64,000 bases of DNA from assembly GCF_014334135.1 (NCBI RefSeq), contig NZ_CP060497.1, positions 2,108,001 through 2,172,000 of the forward strand. The letters run 5' to 3'. This DNA is from Olivibacter sp. SDN3. GTDB taxonomy: Bacteria; Bacteroidota; Bacteroidia; Sphingobacteriales; Sphingobacteriaceae. The notes below the pieces were generated by a model that was not told the origin of the DNA, did not search any database, and saw only the letters and a program-made list of their open reading frames with translations. The translations under genes were made by a program, and so were the position numbers. This document shows positions 8,780-18,621 of this stretch, in pieces (position 1 is the first letter of the stretch; each line of letters opens with the position of its first letter).

Positions 8780-9934
8780 ATGAAAAAAGTATTGTGGTTA
8801 GTAAATGGTCGTGAAGGATTTGGCATCTCTAGAGCCACGGTTTCTTTTGCTGGAGAATTCATTAAAGGAGAGATTGCATTACAATTTGTAAGTATTGCGT
8901 CCGGCCGGATGGTAGAAGCTCTTGAGGAAGCAGGGCAGCGTGTCATTTGTCTAGGTTATGAACCTCCACAAGTAGCTAGCGGTAGTACTGTCGCCTTCTT
9001 ACGAAATCTATACAGCACATTCACTTTGAGTAAAAAAATCTTACGATCGCTAAAGGCGATAATCAAACAGGATAATTATGATACCTTTATCTATCGGTCG
9101 CCTAATCTCACCCAGATTGCTGCTTTACTGCCAAATAGTCTAACAAAGTGCTGGATTATGCCAAATACCGTTGGCAACGGTTATTTTTTAGATATCAATA
9201 AAAAAATAACTAGACTGGTATGTCGTTTGGGAAATATACATGTAATAGCTAATAGTCATTACACTGCTACATCTATTGCCAAAGGGAGCTTTCAGCCAGA
9301 TGTTCTGCATCTTGGTGTTGATGAGAGCCGCTTTGATCCTGATGCAGTTCAACAACCTTTTCAGAAAAAGGACTTTGGGTTCGATGAAGGCGATTTCGTT
9401 TTTGGAATCTTTGCTAGTTTGGGCAAAAGAAAGGCGCAGGACATTGTTATCGAAAGTATCGCAAGGGTCAAACAATTGTATCCAGAGAAACAATTGCGTT
9501 TATTCTTACTCGGTGTGGATGATCAACATTCATCGTTCTTTTCCCATTGTAATAAGTTAGTGAACGATTTAGGTTTAACTGAAGAAGTTTATTTTCATCC
9601 CACAGTAAAGGATGTTGAACGCTATTATAATCTTGTGGATGTAATTATCAATTCGCGTAGAGACGCTGAACCTTTTGGCCTTACCGTTATTGAAGCAATG
9701 ATGATGGGAAAACCTGTAATAGCGATGAAACTAGGAGGCCCAGCAGAGACTATCGTTGACGGGAAAACAGGCTGGCTCGTCAACTTACCTAATCCAGATT
9801 CTTATGCAAAAGGTATAGAGAAGGCCATTAAAAGTAGTACCATTAAACAAGAAGGCAAAGCTATTAGAACGCATGCGGTTTCTAATTTTTCAATTGGAGT
9901 TTCATTTCAAAACTTGTGCAAGTTGGTCTCCTAG
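8780..9934 (+). CDS. family 4 glycosyltransferase
   Basis: This 384-aa GT-B fold retaining glycosyltransferase has the family 4 signature EPFGLTVIEAMMMGKPVIA near residues 296-314, including both conserved Glu residues of the E-x7-E motif. The N-terminal domain begins KKVLWLVNGREGFG. It lies 15 bases after the GT2 gene. Specificity is not readable from the sequence. Confidence 0.88.
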   Translation: MKKVLWLVNGREGFGISRATVSFAGEFIKGEIALQFVSIASGRMVEALEEAGQRVICLGYEPPQVASGSTVAFLRNLYSTFTLSKKILRSLKAIIKQDNYDTFIYRSPNLTQIAALLPNSLTKCWIMPNTVGNGYFLDINKKITRLVCRLGNIHVIANSHYTATSIAKGSFQPDVLHLGVDESRFDPDAVQQPFQKKDFGFDEGDFVFGIFASLGKRKAQDIVIESIARVKQLYPEKQLRLFLLGVDDQHSSFFSHCNKLVNDLGLTEEVYFHPTVKDVERYYNLVDVIINSRRDAEPFGLTVIEAMMMGKPVIAMKLGGPAETIVDGKTGWLVNLPNPDSYAKGIEKAIKSSTIKQEGKAIRTHAVSNFSIGVSFQNLCKLVS

Positions 9935-10002
9935 CAGTGTGCAATTTGAGATGCAATAATGATAGATACAAACTTGATGATTTTTATAACTAATCAGACT
10001 TT

Positions 10003-10857
10003 ATGATAAAGAAAATACTTCTGAATAAGTGGACAAAAAAAATTGCAGGAAGGCTTATAATATTTGGTGATTATAAAAGGTTGATAAGACCATATCACGT
10101 TAATCTGATGTATTTTAACGAAAAAATCGGACCAGAAAAAAAGCCTAATGTGGGCGATTTGTTATCAAAGGTGACTTTTCATTACTTGCTGAATTACAAG
10201 GGGATCAAGTCTTTGAAGGCTAAACGCACAATAAGGATAACTTTCATAGGCTCTGTCATTCAATTCTTAACGGCGGATGCCGTCGTTTATGGAAGTGGCT
10301 TTCTGTTCGAATATGTTGCGGAGAAGTTTGGAAAGAAAAAACTAAAGCTTGATGTTCGGGCGGTTAGAGGACCGTTGACAAGAGAAAAGTTAGTAGAAAT
10401 TGGATACGATGTCCCTACAGTCTATGGCGACCCCGCAATTTTGTTACCTACTTTTTATACGCCGGTTATATCTGCAGAAAAAAAAGACTTTTTGGTCATA
10501 CCGCATTGGAAAACGGTTGATAAATATATCGAAATGGGCTACCCTGTATTATCTCCTTTGACGGACGACTGGCAGAATTTTATTAATGAAATTGCTTCAG
10601 CCAAATTGATAATAAGCTCTTCATTACATGGGGTTATTATAGCTGAAGCTTATGGTGTTCCTGCTATTTTATTAGATGAGGTAGAAAAAGGTAATTTATT
10701 CAAATATCAAGACTATTACTACAGTACAGGAAGAAAAGAATTTGTAAGAGTAAAAACTGTAGAAGAAGGGCTTAGTGTTCCTGCTCCATCATTACCTGAT
10801 TTGGAAAGGATGAAGCAAGGCTTACTAGATGCGTTTCCTAAAGATATATTTAAATAA
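10003..10857 (+). CDS. ExoV-like polysaccharide pyruvyl transferase (2 of 3)
   Basis: This 284-aa protein matches the short ExoV-like branch of the pyruvyl transferases. It has the N-terminal PNVGDLLSK motif near residue 47, the VRAVRGPLTREKL and YGDPAILLP blocks in the middle, and SSLHGVIIAEAYGVPA near residue 205. In ExoV the enzyme adds a pyruvyl ketal to a terminal sugar of succinoglycan. A 68-base gap separates it from the previous glycosyltransferase gene, with no clear promoter in it. Confidence 0.85.
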   Translation: MIKKILLNKWTKKIAGRLIIFGDYKRLIRPYHVNLMYFNEKIGPEKKPNVGDLLSKVTFHYLLNYKGIKSLKAKRTIRITFIGSVIQFLTADAVVYGSGFLFEYVAEKFGKKKLKLDVRAVRGPLTREKLVEIGYDVPTVYGDPAILLPTFYTPVISAEKKDFLVIPHWKTVDKYIEMGYPVLSPLTDDWQNFINEIASAKLIISSSLHGVIIAEAYGVPAILLDEVEKGNLFKYQDYYYSTGRKEFVRVKTVEEGLSVPAPSLPDLERMKQGLLDAFPKDIFK

Positions 10858-10883
10858 TTATGGATGTTTAAACATAGTGAAGT

Positions 10884-11837
10884 ATGGAAATAAAAAGAAA
10901 AATCGCTTATCTAATAGCCGCCCATAGTGATCCTGAACATCTCCAAAGATTAGTTGATGTACTGGATGATGACGCCGATTTTTTTATACATATTGACAAG
11001 AAGCAAGAAATTGAACCATTCATAAAACGAATTGATAAACATAACGTGTTTTTTTTGACAGGCGATAATCGCATAAAAGTGTATTGGGGAGGTTTTTCTC
11101 AAGTTCAAGCGACTCTTAATTTACTGAGACGATGTTTAACGGAAAATGATCGCAATCAAACCGAATACAAAAAGGTTGTTTTTATGTCTGGCGCTGATTA
11201 TCCAATTAAGGGTAACGATTATATCCACAATTTTTTTGACGATAGGAAGGAGGTGAATTTTATTAGGGGAATGAATATTACGGATGCGAACACACCGAAA
11301 TACAATTATTGTGTACGAAATTATTTGTTTTTCAATTTTTTTATTTTTTCGTTAACTGTCACCAGGGTGATCCGTAAGATGCTCAATCTAATTGTTTCTT
11401 CGTTGAAGACCAAACCTAATTATATCCGTAATAATGATGGAGATAAGCTTGATATATTTCACGGCTCTTCATGGTGGGCGCTCAATATTGAAGTGATTAG
11501 ATATATTATAGAATATACTGCTAATCATAAAAAACTAAGCAAATACTTTAAATATTCCTTAGCATCTGACGAAAAGTTTTTCCATACGATATTTTTTAAT
11601 TCAAAATTTTCAAAAACTAATTTGTATGATGGGACTGAACCCTATGTGCCGTTTACATCAGCATTCGCTAACCTTCATATAATAGATTCTTCCTTAAGGA
11701 AATGGTTTAACTTGGATGACTTTGATCTCATAGAGAATTCCGAACAGCTTTTTGTTAGAAAAGTTTCTTCACGTCATTCAAGGGCCTTACTAGATAAAAT
11801 TGATAAAGATTTGTTGAAAAAAGCCGTAGTAGGGTAA
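10884..11837 (+). CDS. GT14-type beta-1,6-N-acetylglucosaminyltransferase-like protein
   Basis: This 317-aa protein resembles family 14 glycosyltransferases (core-2/I-branching type). The start KIAYLIAAHSDPEHLQRLV and HIDKK, the SGADYPI block and the GSSWWALN and SDEKFFHTI blocks are the family landmarks. Family 14 enzymes in bacteria are scattered and mostly uncharacterised. Here the enzyme may add a branching sugar. Confidence 0.82.
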   Translation: MEIKRKIAYLIAAHSDPEHLQRLVDVLDDDADFFIHIDKKQEIEPFIKRIDKHNVFFLTGDNRIKVYWGGFSQVQATLNLLRRCLTENDRNQTEYKKVVFMSGADYPIKGNDYIHNFFDDRKEVNFIRGMNITDANTPKYNYCVRNYLFFNFFIFSLTVTRVIRKMLNLIVSSLKTKPNYIRNNDGDKLDIFHGSSWWALNIEVIRYIIEYTANHKKLSKYFKYSLASDEKFFHTIFFNSKFSKTNLYDGTEPYVPFTSAFANLHIIDSSLRKWFNLDDFDLIENSEQLFVRKVSSRHSRALLDKIDKDLLKKAVVG

Positions 11838-11872
11838 CATATTTTTTAGCAAAAAATGATTGTAAAGAGTTA

Positions 11873-13033
11873 ATGTTTCAAAAAGTAAATATAAGTAAAC
11901 AGCAAATATTACTGGTAATTTGCGCCATCATCTTTCTGCTAGGTTCTTTTAGAGGCGGAAGTGCGGATGATGATGCATTGGGCTATTTTGTGCCAAGCTA
12001 TATTGCACTAGTGCAGAGATTATCGCTACCATTAGTAGGATTATTGATGCTAATTTCTATATTAATCAACATTAACAGAGTCGACAAAAAATTGCATTCA
12101 GGAGTGCCTACAGGGCTTGTATGCTATTTTGTTTTCCAGTTCATCATTGTTTTAACGAGCTATTTCTACAGAAATGATTTTCAGGATTTTTTGGTTAGAG
12201 GTAGTTTTGTGACGATAACCTTTTTATACTTTTTTAATGTGATACGTTCGCTTCCATTATATGAATCGCTCCGCAATGGAGTGCTGATTTATTTTTTTTA
12301 CGGATTGTTGGCCTTCATTGCCATTAACGTTTTTGTATACCTGTCGCCAAGTGCCAACGTATTTTGGAAAGGCCGTTTATATGGAGTGACTTCTCATCCG
12401 AATTTTCTAGGTATGTGCGCATCAATATGTTGGATTGCGTCATTTGCTTTATTCTTACGAGCTAAGGCATATAAAACAAAGGTATTTTTCGTTTTAGCAT
12501 TGGCCTTAAGTATATATTGCTGTATTTTAACAGGTTCTCGTACCTCAATCCTGTCCGGCACATTGGGTACGGCATGTATAATGGCTTATACCCTGAAAAA
12601 CAACTCCTTCAAACCGATTTTGATACTATGCATGCTAATTTTTGGCCTTTTTCTATATGCTAATTTAACTCTGCAGTCATTAGATTTCGAAGGTCGAGGT
12701 AATACTAGAGAAGGAACTTGGGCTTCTATGTTAGAACGTGCTTCCGAGCTTCCCCTATTTGGTTATGGTAGAGTAGGCGCAACCACAAATGCATATCTTT
12801 TTTCTATTGTGGCGACAGGACTTTTTGGTAGTTTTTTCTTTTTCAGAACGTTGATTGAATTGCTAAGATTGTATTTCTCCAATCTCCCGCAATTTGACAA
12901 GTTGACGGTTAATCTATTCAGAGGTTTAGTAACCTTTTTTTTGGTTAGCTCGACGTTTGAGGGATACCTTTTGGACAATGTGAGCACGCCGGTATTCACG
13001 TATTGGCTATTGTTGACTTATGTTAAATTTTAA
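11873..13033 (+). CDS. O-antigen ligase/polymerase-like membrane protein (Wzy candidate)
   Basis: This 386-aa protein is almost wholly hydrophobic with about ten membrane segments. It has the HPNFLGM sequence near residue 173 and LTGSRTSIL after it, both characteristic of the O-antigen ligase/polymerase family. It is the only such protein in the locus, which together with Wzx, Wza and Wzc makes it the likely polymerase that joins repeat units on the periplasmic side. The next gene follows at once: the first in-frame ATG is 9 bases after the TAA. Confidence 0.82.
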   Translation: MFQKVNISKQQILLVICAIIFLLGSFRGGSADDDALGYFVPSYIALVQRLSLPLVGLLMLISILININRVDKKLHSGVPTGLVCYFVFQFIIVLTSYFYRNDFQDFLVRGSFVTITFLYFFNVIRSLPLYESLRNGVLIYFFYGLLAFIAINVFVYLSPSANVFWKGRLYGVTSHPNFLGMCASICWIASFALFLRAKAYKTKVFFVLALALSIYCCILTGSRTSILSGTLGTACIMAYTLKNNSFKPILILCMLIFGLFLYANLTLQSLDFEGRGNTREGTWASMLERASELPLFGYGRVGATTNAYLFSIVATGLFGSFFFFRTLIELLRLYFSNLPQFDKLTVNLFRGLVTFFLVSSTFEGYLLDNVSTPVFTYWLLLTYVKF

Positions 13034-13042
13034 TTGAAGAAG

Positions 13043-14128
13043 ATGGAAAAAATGAAAGTTGCGCTGCTAAATCCAATGGTTCCTCATTATCGGGAAGAGT
13101 TTTTTAAGCTACTGTCATCATACGTAGATTTGGATATTTATACTTACCAGAATCAGTATTCAAAAAAGAACTTTAAGATCAGCGATTTGTCTGTAAAGTC
13201 GCTTAAGAGTTTGCTTTTTTTTAAAAAGCGCTTCCTACTGTTTTCAATTACTCCCTTTCTATTCAAAAGATATCATACCATCATACTAATGCTACATTTC
13301 GGCCATATCAGTACGTGGTTGTTGTTACTGCTGAAAGTATTCCATCGAAAGAAAATTATTCTATGGGGACAGGGGATTTCAGTGAAGCGCTACATGGAGG
13401 AGGAAAGAAAACCAAATCTACTACTCAAACAAATGATTCGCATGGCAGATGGCGTTTGGTTATATACCGAAAAAGAACGCGATCAATGGAAGGCTATTTT
13501 TCCCAATAAAAAGATAGTAGCTTTAAATAATACGATCTCTGGTGTAGGGGAGATACTCGGAGCAAAAAATTCGCACTTGGATAGGCAAAAGCTTAAAGAA
13601 AAATATAAAATCGTTCACCAAACCTGTTTTATATTTTGTGCCCGCTTTGATAATCCTCATCGCCGAGTTGACTTGCTAGTAAACAGCATAAAAGATTTGG
13701 ACTCTTCGGTTTACGGTTTTATTATCATAGGAGAGGGCCAATTTAAACCGGATTTTTCAAGCTATCCAAATGTATATGATTTTGGGTCCGTCTACGACAA
13801 GCAAATCAAAGACGAGCTGTTCGAAGTGGCAGACATCTATTACCAACCAGGTTGGGTGGGCCTGTCTGTGGTCGAAGCGATGGCTTATGGTAAGCCTATT
13901 TTAACATATAAACGTAGCGAAGAGGTGTTACAATGCGTAGAGTATGATTATATAAAAGATCATGTCAATGGTATTTTATTAGCGGATAGCGATGATTTCA
14001 AAGAACGCGTACCTCTTCTTTCGGATTCGGAAATCAGCGCTATGGGGCGTAATTCCAAGGAGTTCGTCAGAAGAAAATTAACAATGAAAAGCATGGTGGA
14101 AAACGCATTATCAATAATGGCCATATAA
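13043..14128 (+). CDS. family 4 glycosyltransferase
   Basis: This GT-B fold protein has about 361 residues and the family 4 C-terminal signature GLSVVEAMAYGKPILTY near residues 272-290. I chose the ATG at 13043; a TTG at 13034 directly after the upstream stop would add three residues, and an ATG at 13052 would remove three. Family 4 enzymes use NDP-sugars with retention. It is translationally close to the polymerase gene. Specificity is unknown. Confidence 0.82.
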   Translation: MEKMKVALLNPMVPHYREEFFKLLSSYVDLDIYTYQNQYSKKNFKISDLSVKSLKSLLFFKKRFLLFSITPFLFKRYHTIILMLHFGHISTWLLLLLKVFHRKKIILWGQGISVKRYMEEERKPNLLLKQMIRMADGVWLYTEKERDQWKAIFPNKKIVALNNTISGVGEILGAKNSHLDRQKLKEKYKIVHQTCFIFCARFDNPHRRVDLLVNSIKDLDSSVYGFIIIGEGQFKPDFSSYPNVYDFGSVYDKQIKDELFEVADIYYQPGWVGLSVVEAMAYGKPILTYKRSEEVLQCVEYDYIKDHVNGILLADSDDFKERVPLLSDSEISAMGRNSKEFVRRKLTMKSMVENALSIMAI

Positions 14129-14141
14129 CGGAATAGAACAG

Positions 14142-15332
14142 ATGAAAACAATCCTTCACGTGATTACTTCCATGGATCCACAAACTGGAGGGCCGGCACA
14201 GGTCATCAGGAATAGCGTTTTTTATTTGGAGCAGTTGCATCTAAATAACGAGGTCGTTTGTTTAGATCCGGAAGAAGTAACGTATCCGATGAATGATCTC
14301 TTCACGATTTATAAGTTAGGCCGAGGAAAAAGTGCTTTCCAATATAGCTCGAAGTTAGATCAGTGGCTTTTACAACATATCAGTCGATACGATGCTGTTG
14401 TGGTGCATGGTATCTGGCAATATCATAACTATGCGGTTTACAAAGCGGTAAAAAAATTAAAAGCTAGGAAAGCTAAGGTTCCAAAAGTAGTCATTATGCC
14501 ACATGGGATGCTTGACCCCTATTTTCAAAAGTCTAAGACCCGCAGAATGAAAGCTTTACGCAATAAAATCGTATGGCAGCTAACGGAAAGGAAATCAATT
14601 AACGCAGCGGATGCTTTATTCTTTACCTGCGAAGAAGAATTGCTGTTGGCAAGAATGGCGTTTAAAGGGTATCGCCCAAAACAGGAATTAGATGTGGGCT
14701 TGGGTATTCAATCTCCCCCGGCTTTCGTTCCTGAGATGAAAAACGAATTTCTGCAGAAGTGTCCGGATATAGGGAAAGGCTATTGGCTATTTTTAAGTCG
14801 CATACACGAAAAAAAAGGTGTCGATATTTTGATCGATGCGTATAGCAAAATATCGAGTAAATATCCCAAGGTCCCGGATTTGGTTATTGCTGGGCCGAAA
14901 GATTCAGAATATGCTCGTCAAATGATGGAAAAGGCGAAGACAAATGAAAAAATTCATTTTACTGGTATGTTGAATGGAGCGAGTAAATGGGGGGGCTTCT
15001 ACGGCTGCAAAGCTTATATACTTCCCAGCCACCAAGAAAATTTTGGTATAGCAATCGTTGAAGCTTTGGCTTGTAGAAAGCCGGTAGTGATTACCAAAAA
15101 GGTTAACATTTGGAGGGAAATAGCCGATGGGAATGGTGGACTTGTGTTAGAAGAAGCTGACAGCAATCTTCTATATGGAGCATTTGAACGCCTGTACCAA
15201 ATGAAGGAATCGGATCTGGAAAGCATGGAAAGTAATGCATACAACACTTTTAAAGAGAAGTTCAGTATTGAAGAGAGAGCAGCGGTATTTGCTAAAACCA
15301 TCGACGCCATCTGCAAAGTAGTGACGGACTAG
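14142..15332 (+). CDS. family 4 glycosyltransferase
   Basis: This 396-aa glycosyltransferase opens with a domain typical of family 4 (TILHVITSMDPQTGGPAQVI) and carries the signature ENFGIAIVEALACRKPVVI near residues 298-316. The central HGIWQYHNYAV and VVIMPHGMLDPYF blocks occur in fucosyl- and galactosyl-type transferases of surface polysaccharide loci. The gene lies 13 bases after the previous one. Confidence 0.87.
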   Translation: MKTILHVITSMDPQTGGPAQVIRNSVFYLEQLHLNNEVVCLDPEEVTYPMNDLFTIYKLGRGKSAFQYSSKLDQWLLQHISRYDAVVVHGIWQYHNYAVYKAVKKLKARKAKVPKVVIMPHGMLDPYFQKSKTRRMKALRNKIVWQLTERKSINAADALFFTCEEELLLARMAFKGYRPKQELDVGLGIQSPPAFVPEMKNEFLQKCPDIGKGYWLFLSRIHEKKGVDILIDAYSKISSKYPKVPDLVIAGPKDSEYARQMMEKAKTNEKIHFTGMLNGASKWGGFYGCKAYILPSHQENFGIAIVEALACRKPVVITKKVNIWREIADGNGGLVLEEADSNLLYGAFERLYQMKESDLESMESNAYNTFKEKFSIEERAAVFAKTIDAICKVVTD

Positions 15333-15335
15333 TGT

Positions 15336-16514
15336 ATGATTGCGGCAAACAACGAGATAAAAGATATGGAAAAGAAGAAAATAGGTATTATTACCATTCT
15401 AAATGTAAACAATTACGGTGCCGAATTGCAGGCATTCGCCCTACATCATAAGCTAAAGTTGTTGGGTTATGATAGCGAGATTATCAATTACTTGTATTAC
15501 AAAAATCCTAGGTTTCGCTTTGAACAACAAGCGAAACCTCTTTTCGGTACATCAAAAATGAACAAGGTGAAAGACCTTGCCATAAAATGGTTGGATAAAT
15601 ACGCAGAATCTACCAATAGAGAGGTCGCACGTACGAGAGAAGAGCGGTTTAAAAACTTTCACCTCAAAAATACTGCACTGTCGGTCACTTATCACAGTTT
15701 TTCGGAGCTTTACGAGGCTGAGCATCCGTATAACGTGTTTATTGTCGGTAGTGACCAAGTGTGGAATCCAAACAATGGTACCAACCTCGAACCTTATTTT
15801 TTAACATTTGCTCCCACCAATGCACGGAAGATTTCTTACGCATCGAGCTTTGGCGTAGGGAAAATTGATCGATTAATCTACCCTATATATAGAAAGCTTT
15901 TGAATAACCTGGACTTCATCGGTACTAGGGAAGAAACTGGAGTAACGCTTATAGAGGAAATCACCAAAAGAGAAGCCACGCGGGTGGTTGATCCTACGCT
16001 ACTGTTATCAAAAAGGGAATGGGAAGATATTTTGGTGCCATACGAGGAAAATAGACCTTACATTCTCTTGTTTATATTTAAGAACTCTTCCTACGTAACG
16101 GAGCTGGCATATGCGCTTCAGAAGAAAACTGGTTATCGGATCATCCGTGTATGTAAAAACGCTAAGCGAGTAGAGTCTGATGAAAAAATATTGAACCTTA
16201 GGGATCTTGGCCCACTCGAGTTTTTAGGACTGTATCAGAAGGCCGCTATTGTGTTGACCACATCATTCCATGGAACAGTATTTTCGTTGATTTTTGAGAA
16301 ACCTTTTTTCACGATTACACCTGCAAGTAAAAATAATAATATCAGACAGCAGGAGCTGCTGAGGCGGGTTGGCTTACAATCCCGTCTGCTAAAGGAAGGA
16401 GATGATTTTCCCGATTTAGATGACGTAAGTATAGATTTCGGTCCTGTCAGGGATCATTTGGAGGCGGACAGAAATAGGTCAATTGCCTTCTTGACAAACG
16501 CGATTGATAGTTAA
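15336..16514 (+). CDS. polysaccharide pyruvyl transferase family protein (3 of 3)
   Basis: This 392-aa protein has the classic long pyruvyl transferase layout: GIITILNVNNYGAELQAFAL at the N-terminus, VGSDQVWNP near residue 136, and TTSFHGTVFSL near residue 309. The start is uncertain. The ATG at 15336 lies 3 bases after the previous stop, but the family usually begins right before the GIITI strand, so the ATG at 15366 may be used. Its stop overlaps the region just before the FrhB-like gene, and that pairing is common in surface polysaccharide loci. Confidence 0.87.
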   Translation: MIAANNEIKDMEKKKIGIITILNVNNYGAELQAFALHHKLKLLGYDSEIINYLYYKNPRFRFEQQAKPLFGTSKMNKVKDLAIKWLDKYAESTNREVARTREERFKNFHLKNTALSVTYHSFSELYEAEHPYNVFIVGSDQVWNPNNGTNLEPYFLTFAPTNARKISYASSFGVGKIDRLIYPIYRKLLNNLDFIGTREETGVTLIEEITKREATRVVDPTLLLSKREWEDILVPYEENRPYILLFIFKNSSYVTELAYALQKKTGYRIIRVCKNAKRVESDEKILNLRDLGPLEFLGLYQKAAIVLTTSFHGTVFSLIFEKPFFTITPASKNNNIRQQELLRRVGLQSRLLKEGDDFPDLDDVSIDFGPVRDHLEADRNRSIAFLTNAIDS

Positions 16515-16521
16515 TAAAAAA

Positions 16522-17967
16522 ATGGCGATGGAAAATAAGATGATAGAAAACATTCCTTATATAAACAAAGTGGTTGAAGGTGGGTTTTGTGTGGGATGTG
16601 GCGCTTGTGCCTTTGTTGCAAACAAAGAAATGAAGCTGAACAAGTATGGAGAATACTACCCTTCAGTGGACGCTGCAGATGTTAGCAGTGAGGTAAAGGA
16701 AAAAATGGAGTTTGTTTGCCCTTCATTAAATGAGAAATACAATGAAGATGTGCTTGGAAAGGAATTCTTAAAGAAGTGTGAAACATATAGTGATAAGATA
16801 GGTTTTTATCAAAGCGTGTACGGCGGTTTTGTAAAAGAAGGCAGCTACCGAGACAGGGGAACTTCCGGAGGTTTTGGCACTTGGATAGGTGCAGAGCTTT
16901 TTAGAAGAGGGCTTATTGATGGCGTGATTCATGTCAAAGAAATTGAAAGGAAAGGTGCGTCTGACCCTTTCTTCAAATATGCGATTAGTACTACGGAGGA
17001 AGCTATCCGTGGCGGCTCCAGAACAAAATATCACGTGATCGAAATCTCGGAGGTGCTGGATCTGGTCCGATCTAAGCCGGGCAGATACCTCTTTTATGGT
17101 TTGCCCTGTATGGTAAAGGCAATACGTCGGGTACAATTGGTAGACCCCGTCATCAATCAGTCGATCAAATATACTGCTTCTTTGGTATGTGGGCACTTAA
17201 AGAGTGTGAACTGGACATTATCGCTCGCATGGGGAAAGGGGGTCTCTCCCGAAAATGTGGAGAAATTCCAATATCGAACCAAAGGTAAGGGCATTCCTGC
17301 CAGGGCCTACGTTTTCAAAGCTTTTTTTAATAAGGGGAACACCACGGATGAGGTAATGGAGAATTCCGCAAATGTTGTAGGTGGTAAGTTTAATCAGGGA
17401 GCACTCATGTTACCTGCCTGTAATTTCTGCGATGATTTGGTTGGGGAAACAGCCGATATTACTATTGGCGATGCCTGGTTACCTCAATTTGAAGTGGATG
17501 CAAATGGCACAAATCTGCTGATCGTTAGGAATGCTGAAATCAATGAAGTGTTGAACAGTTCAAAAATAGAGGATCGCGTTGAACTGGTTCAGTTAACAGA
17601 ACAAGATGCCTTAAACGCACAGTCCGGTGGTTTTAGGCAGCGGAGAGAAGGCCTCTCTTACCGATTGGAGTTATACGATAAGAAAAAGAAGTGGCATCCG
17701 GAAAAACGCGTGAAAGCAGGGGAGTATCAAATGCCGCCATTACGAAAAATTATCTATAAAATGCGCTATGATGTAACAGCTTTTTCAAGAGAGTTTTTTG
17801 TTACGGCGGTTGCAAAGAATGATTACGCTTACTATAAGAAAAAGTTGCTCTTACAGCTCAAATTGTTAAGATTCCTTGAAATTTCCAGTTCGGTTGACAG
17901 AATTGTGAAAAGGAAGCTAGCGTATTTTAAGTTCAGGAAATTGAAAAGATCCTCTACTGAAAATTAA
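16522..17967 (+). CDS. FrhB-like Fe-S flavoprotein (coenzyme F420 hydrogenase/dehydrogenase beta-subunit family)
   Basis: The protein (about 481 residues) has a half-ferredoxin site CVGCGAC at residues 23-29 with a fourth Cys in FVCPS (residue 66), followed by the FrhB N and C domains: TSGGFGTWIGAELF, LFYGLPCMVKAIR and CNFCDDLVGETADITIGDAW (Cys near 300 and 303). Family members bind FAD and a 4Fe-4S cluster. Sphingobacteria are not known to make F420, so another electron carrier is likely. It directly follows a pyruvyl transferase, the usual neighbour of this subfamily in polysaccharide loci. I chose the ATG at 16522, 7 bases after the previous stop; TTG at 16504 and ATG at 16528 are alternatives. 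Confidence 0.8.
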   Translation: MAMENKMIENIPYINKVVEGGFCVGCGACAFVANKEMKLNKYGEYYPSVDAADVSSEVKEKMEFVCPSLNEKYNEDVLGKEFLKKCETYSDKIGFYQSVYGGFVKEGSYRDRGTSGGFGTWIGAELFRRGLIDGVIHVKEIERKGASDPFFKYAISTTEEAIRGGSRTKYHVIEISEVLDLVRSKPGRYLFYGLPCMVKAIRRVQLVDPVINQSIKYTASLVCGHLKSVNWTLSLAWGKGVSPENVEKFQYRTKGKGIPARAYVFKAFFNKGNTTDEVMENSANVVGGKFNQGALMLPACNFCDDLVGETADITIGDAWLPQFEVDANGTNLLIVRNAEINEVLNSSKIEDRVELVQLTEQDALNAQSGGFRQRREGLSYRLELYDKKKKWHPEKRVKAGEYQMPPLRKIIYKMRYDVTAFSREFFVTAVAKNDYAYYKKKLLLQLKLLRFLEISSSVDRIVKRKLAYFKFRKLKRSSTEN

Positions 17968-18032
17968 GTTGAAGCAGCTTTTTTCCAGCGATGTTAATGG
18001 AGTTAAGATTTACTTAAAAATGGAGAAGTTTT

Positions 18033-18590
18033 ATGGGAGATGTGATTCCAAATATGACGGAAACTAGGTTTAGATTTTCATTAAAGAATAAAACTGCCCG
18101 ATTCTTCTGGAAGATTGTTTGGTTGTTTTTTTTCAGACCTTTCGGGCTTCGGGTATTTAGAAAATGGAGAGTCTTTTTATTAAAATGCTTTGGCGCAGAA
18201 GTAAGCTGGACCTGTACTATTCATTCCAATGTAAAGATTTGGGCCCCTTGGAATTTGGAGATGAAGCCTTATTCCTGTTTAGGACCCGAAGTCGATTGCT
18301 ATAATCAGGGAAAGATTACTATTAGACACAACGCTACTGTTTCTCAGAAAGCATACTTGTGCGCATCTAGTCACGATTATACCAGTTCGAAGCATGAGCT
18401 GATTTTGGCCCCCATAACCATAGGTAGTAGAGCTTGGGTGGCTGCGGATGCATTTGTCGGACCGGGAGTTACCATAGGAGAAGGAACGGTAATAGGGGCG
18501 AGGTCGGTGGTATCTAGAGATATGCCCGACTGGATGGTCTGTGCCGGAAATCCCTGCAAGCCTTTAAAGGAAAGGGTAATATTGAAGTGA
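18033..18590 (+). CDS. wcaF: WcaF-like hexapeptide-repeat O-acetyltransferase
   Basis: This 185-aa protein belongs to the left-handed beta-helix acyltransferases and most resembles WcaF, which acetylates colanic acid sugars from acetyl-CoA. The C-terminal half shows hexad repeats (ITIGSRAWVAADAFVGPGV, TIGEGTVIGARSVV) and the usual ending VCAGNPCKPLKER. A His in SSHDYTS (about residue 114) fits the catalytic position. The N-terminal part has a hydrophobic patch (VWLFFFRPFG) also found in WcaF. A good purine-rich stretch (GGAGAAG) lies ahead of the ATG at 18033; ATG at 18054 is the alternative start. Confidence 0.85.
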   Translation: MGDVIPNMTETRFRFSLKNKTARFFWKIVWLFFFRPFGLRVFRKWRVFLLKCFGAEVSWTCTIHSNVKIWAPWNLEMKPYSCLGPEVDCYNQGKITIRHNATVSQKAYLCASSHDYTSSKHELILAPITIGSRAWVAADAFVGPGVTIGEGTVIGARSVVSRDMPDWMVCAGNPCKPLKERVILK

Positions 18591-18621
18591 ACACTCAACT
18601 ATTAAAGACAATTTTGTAAGA

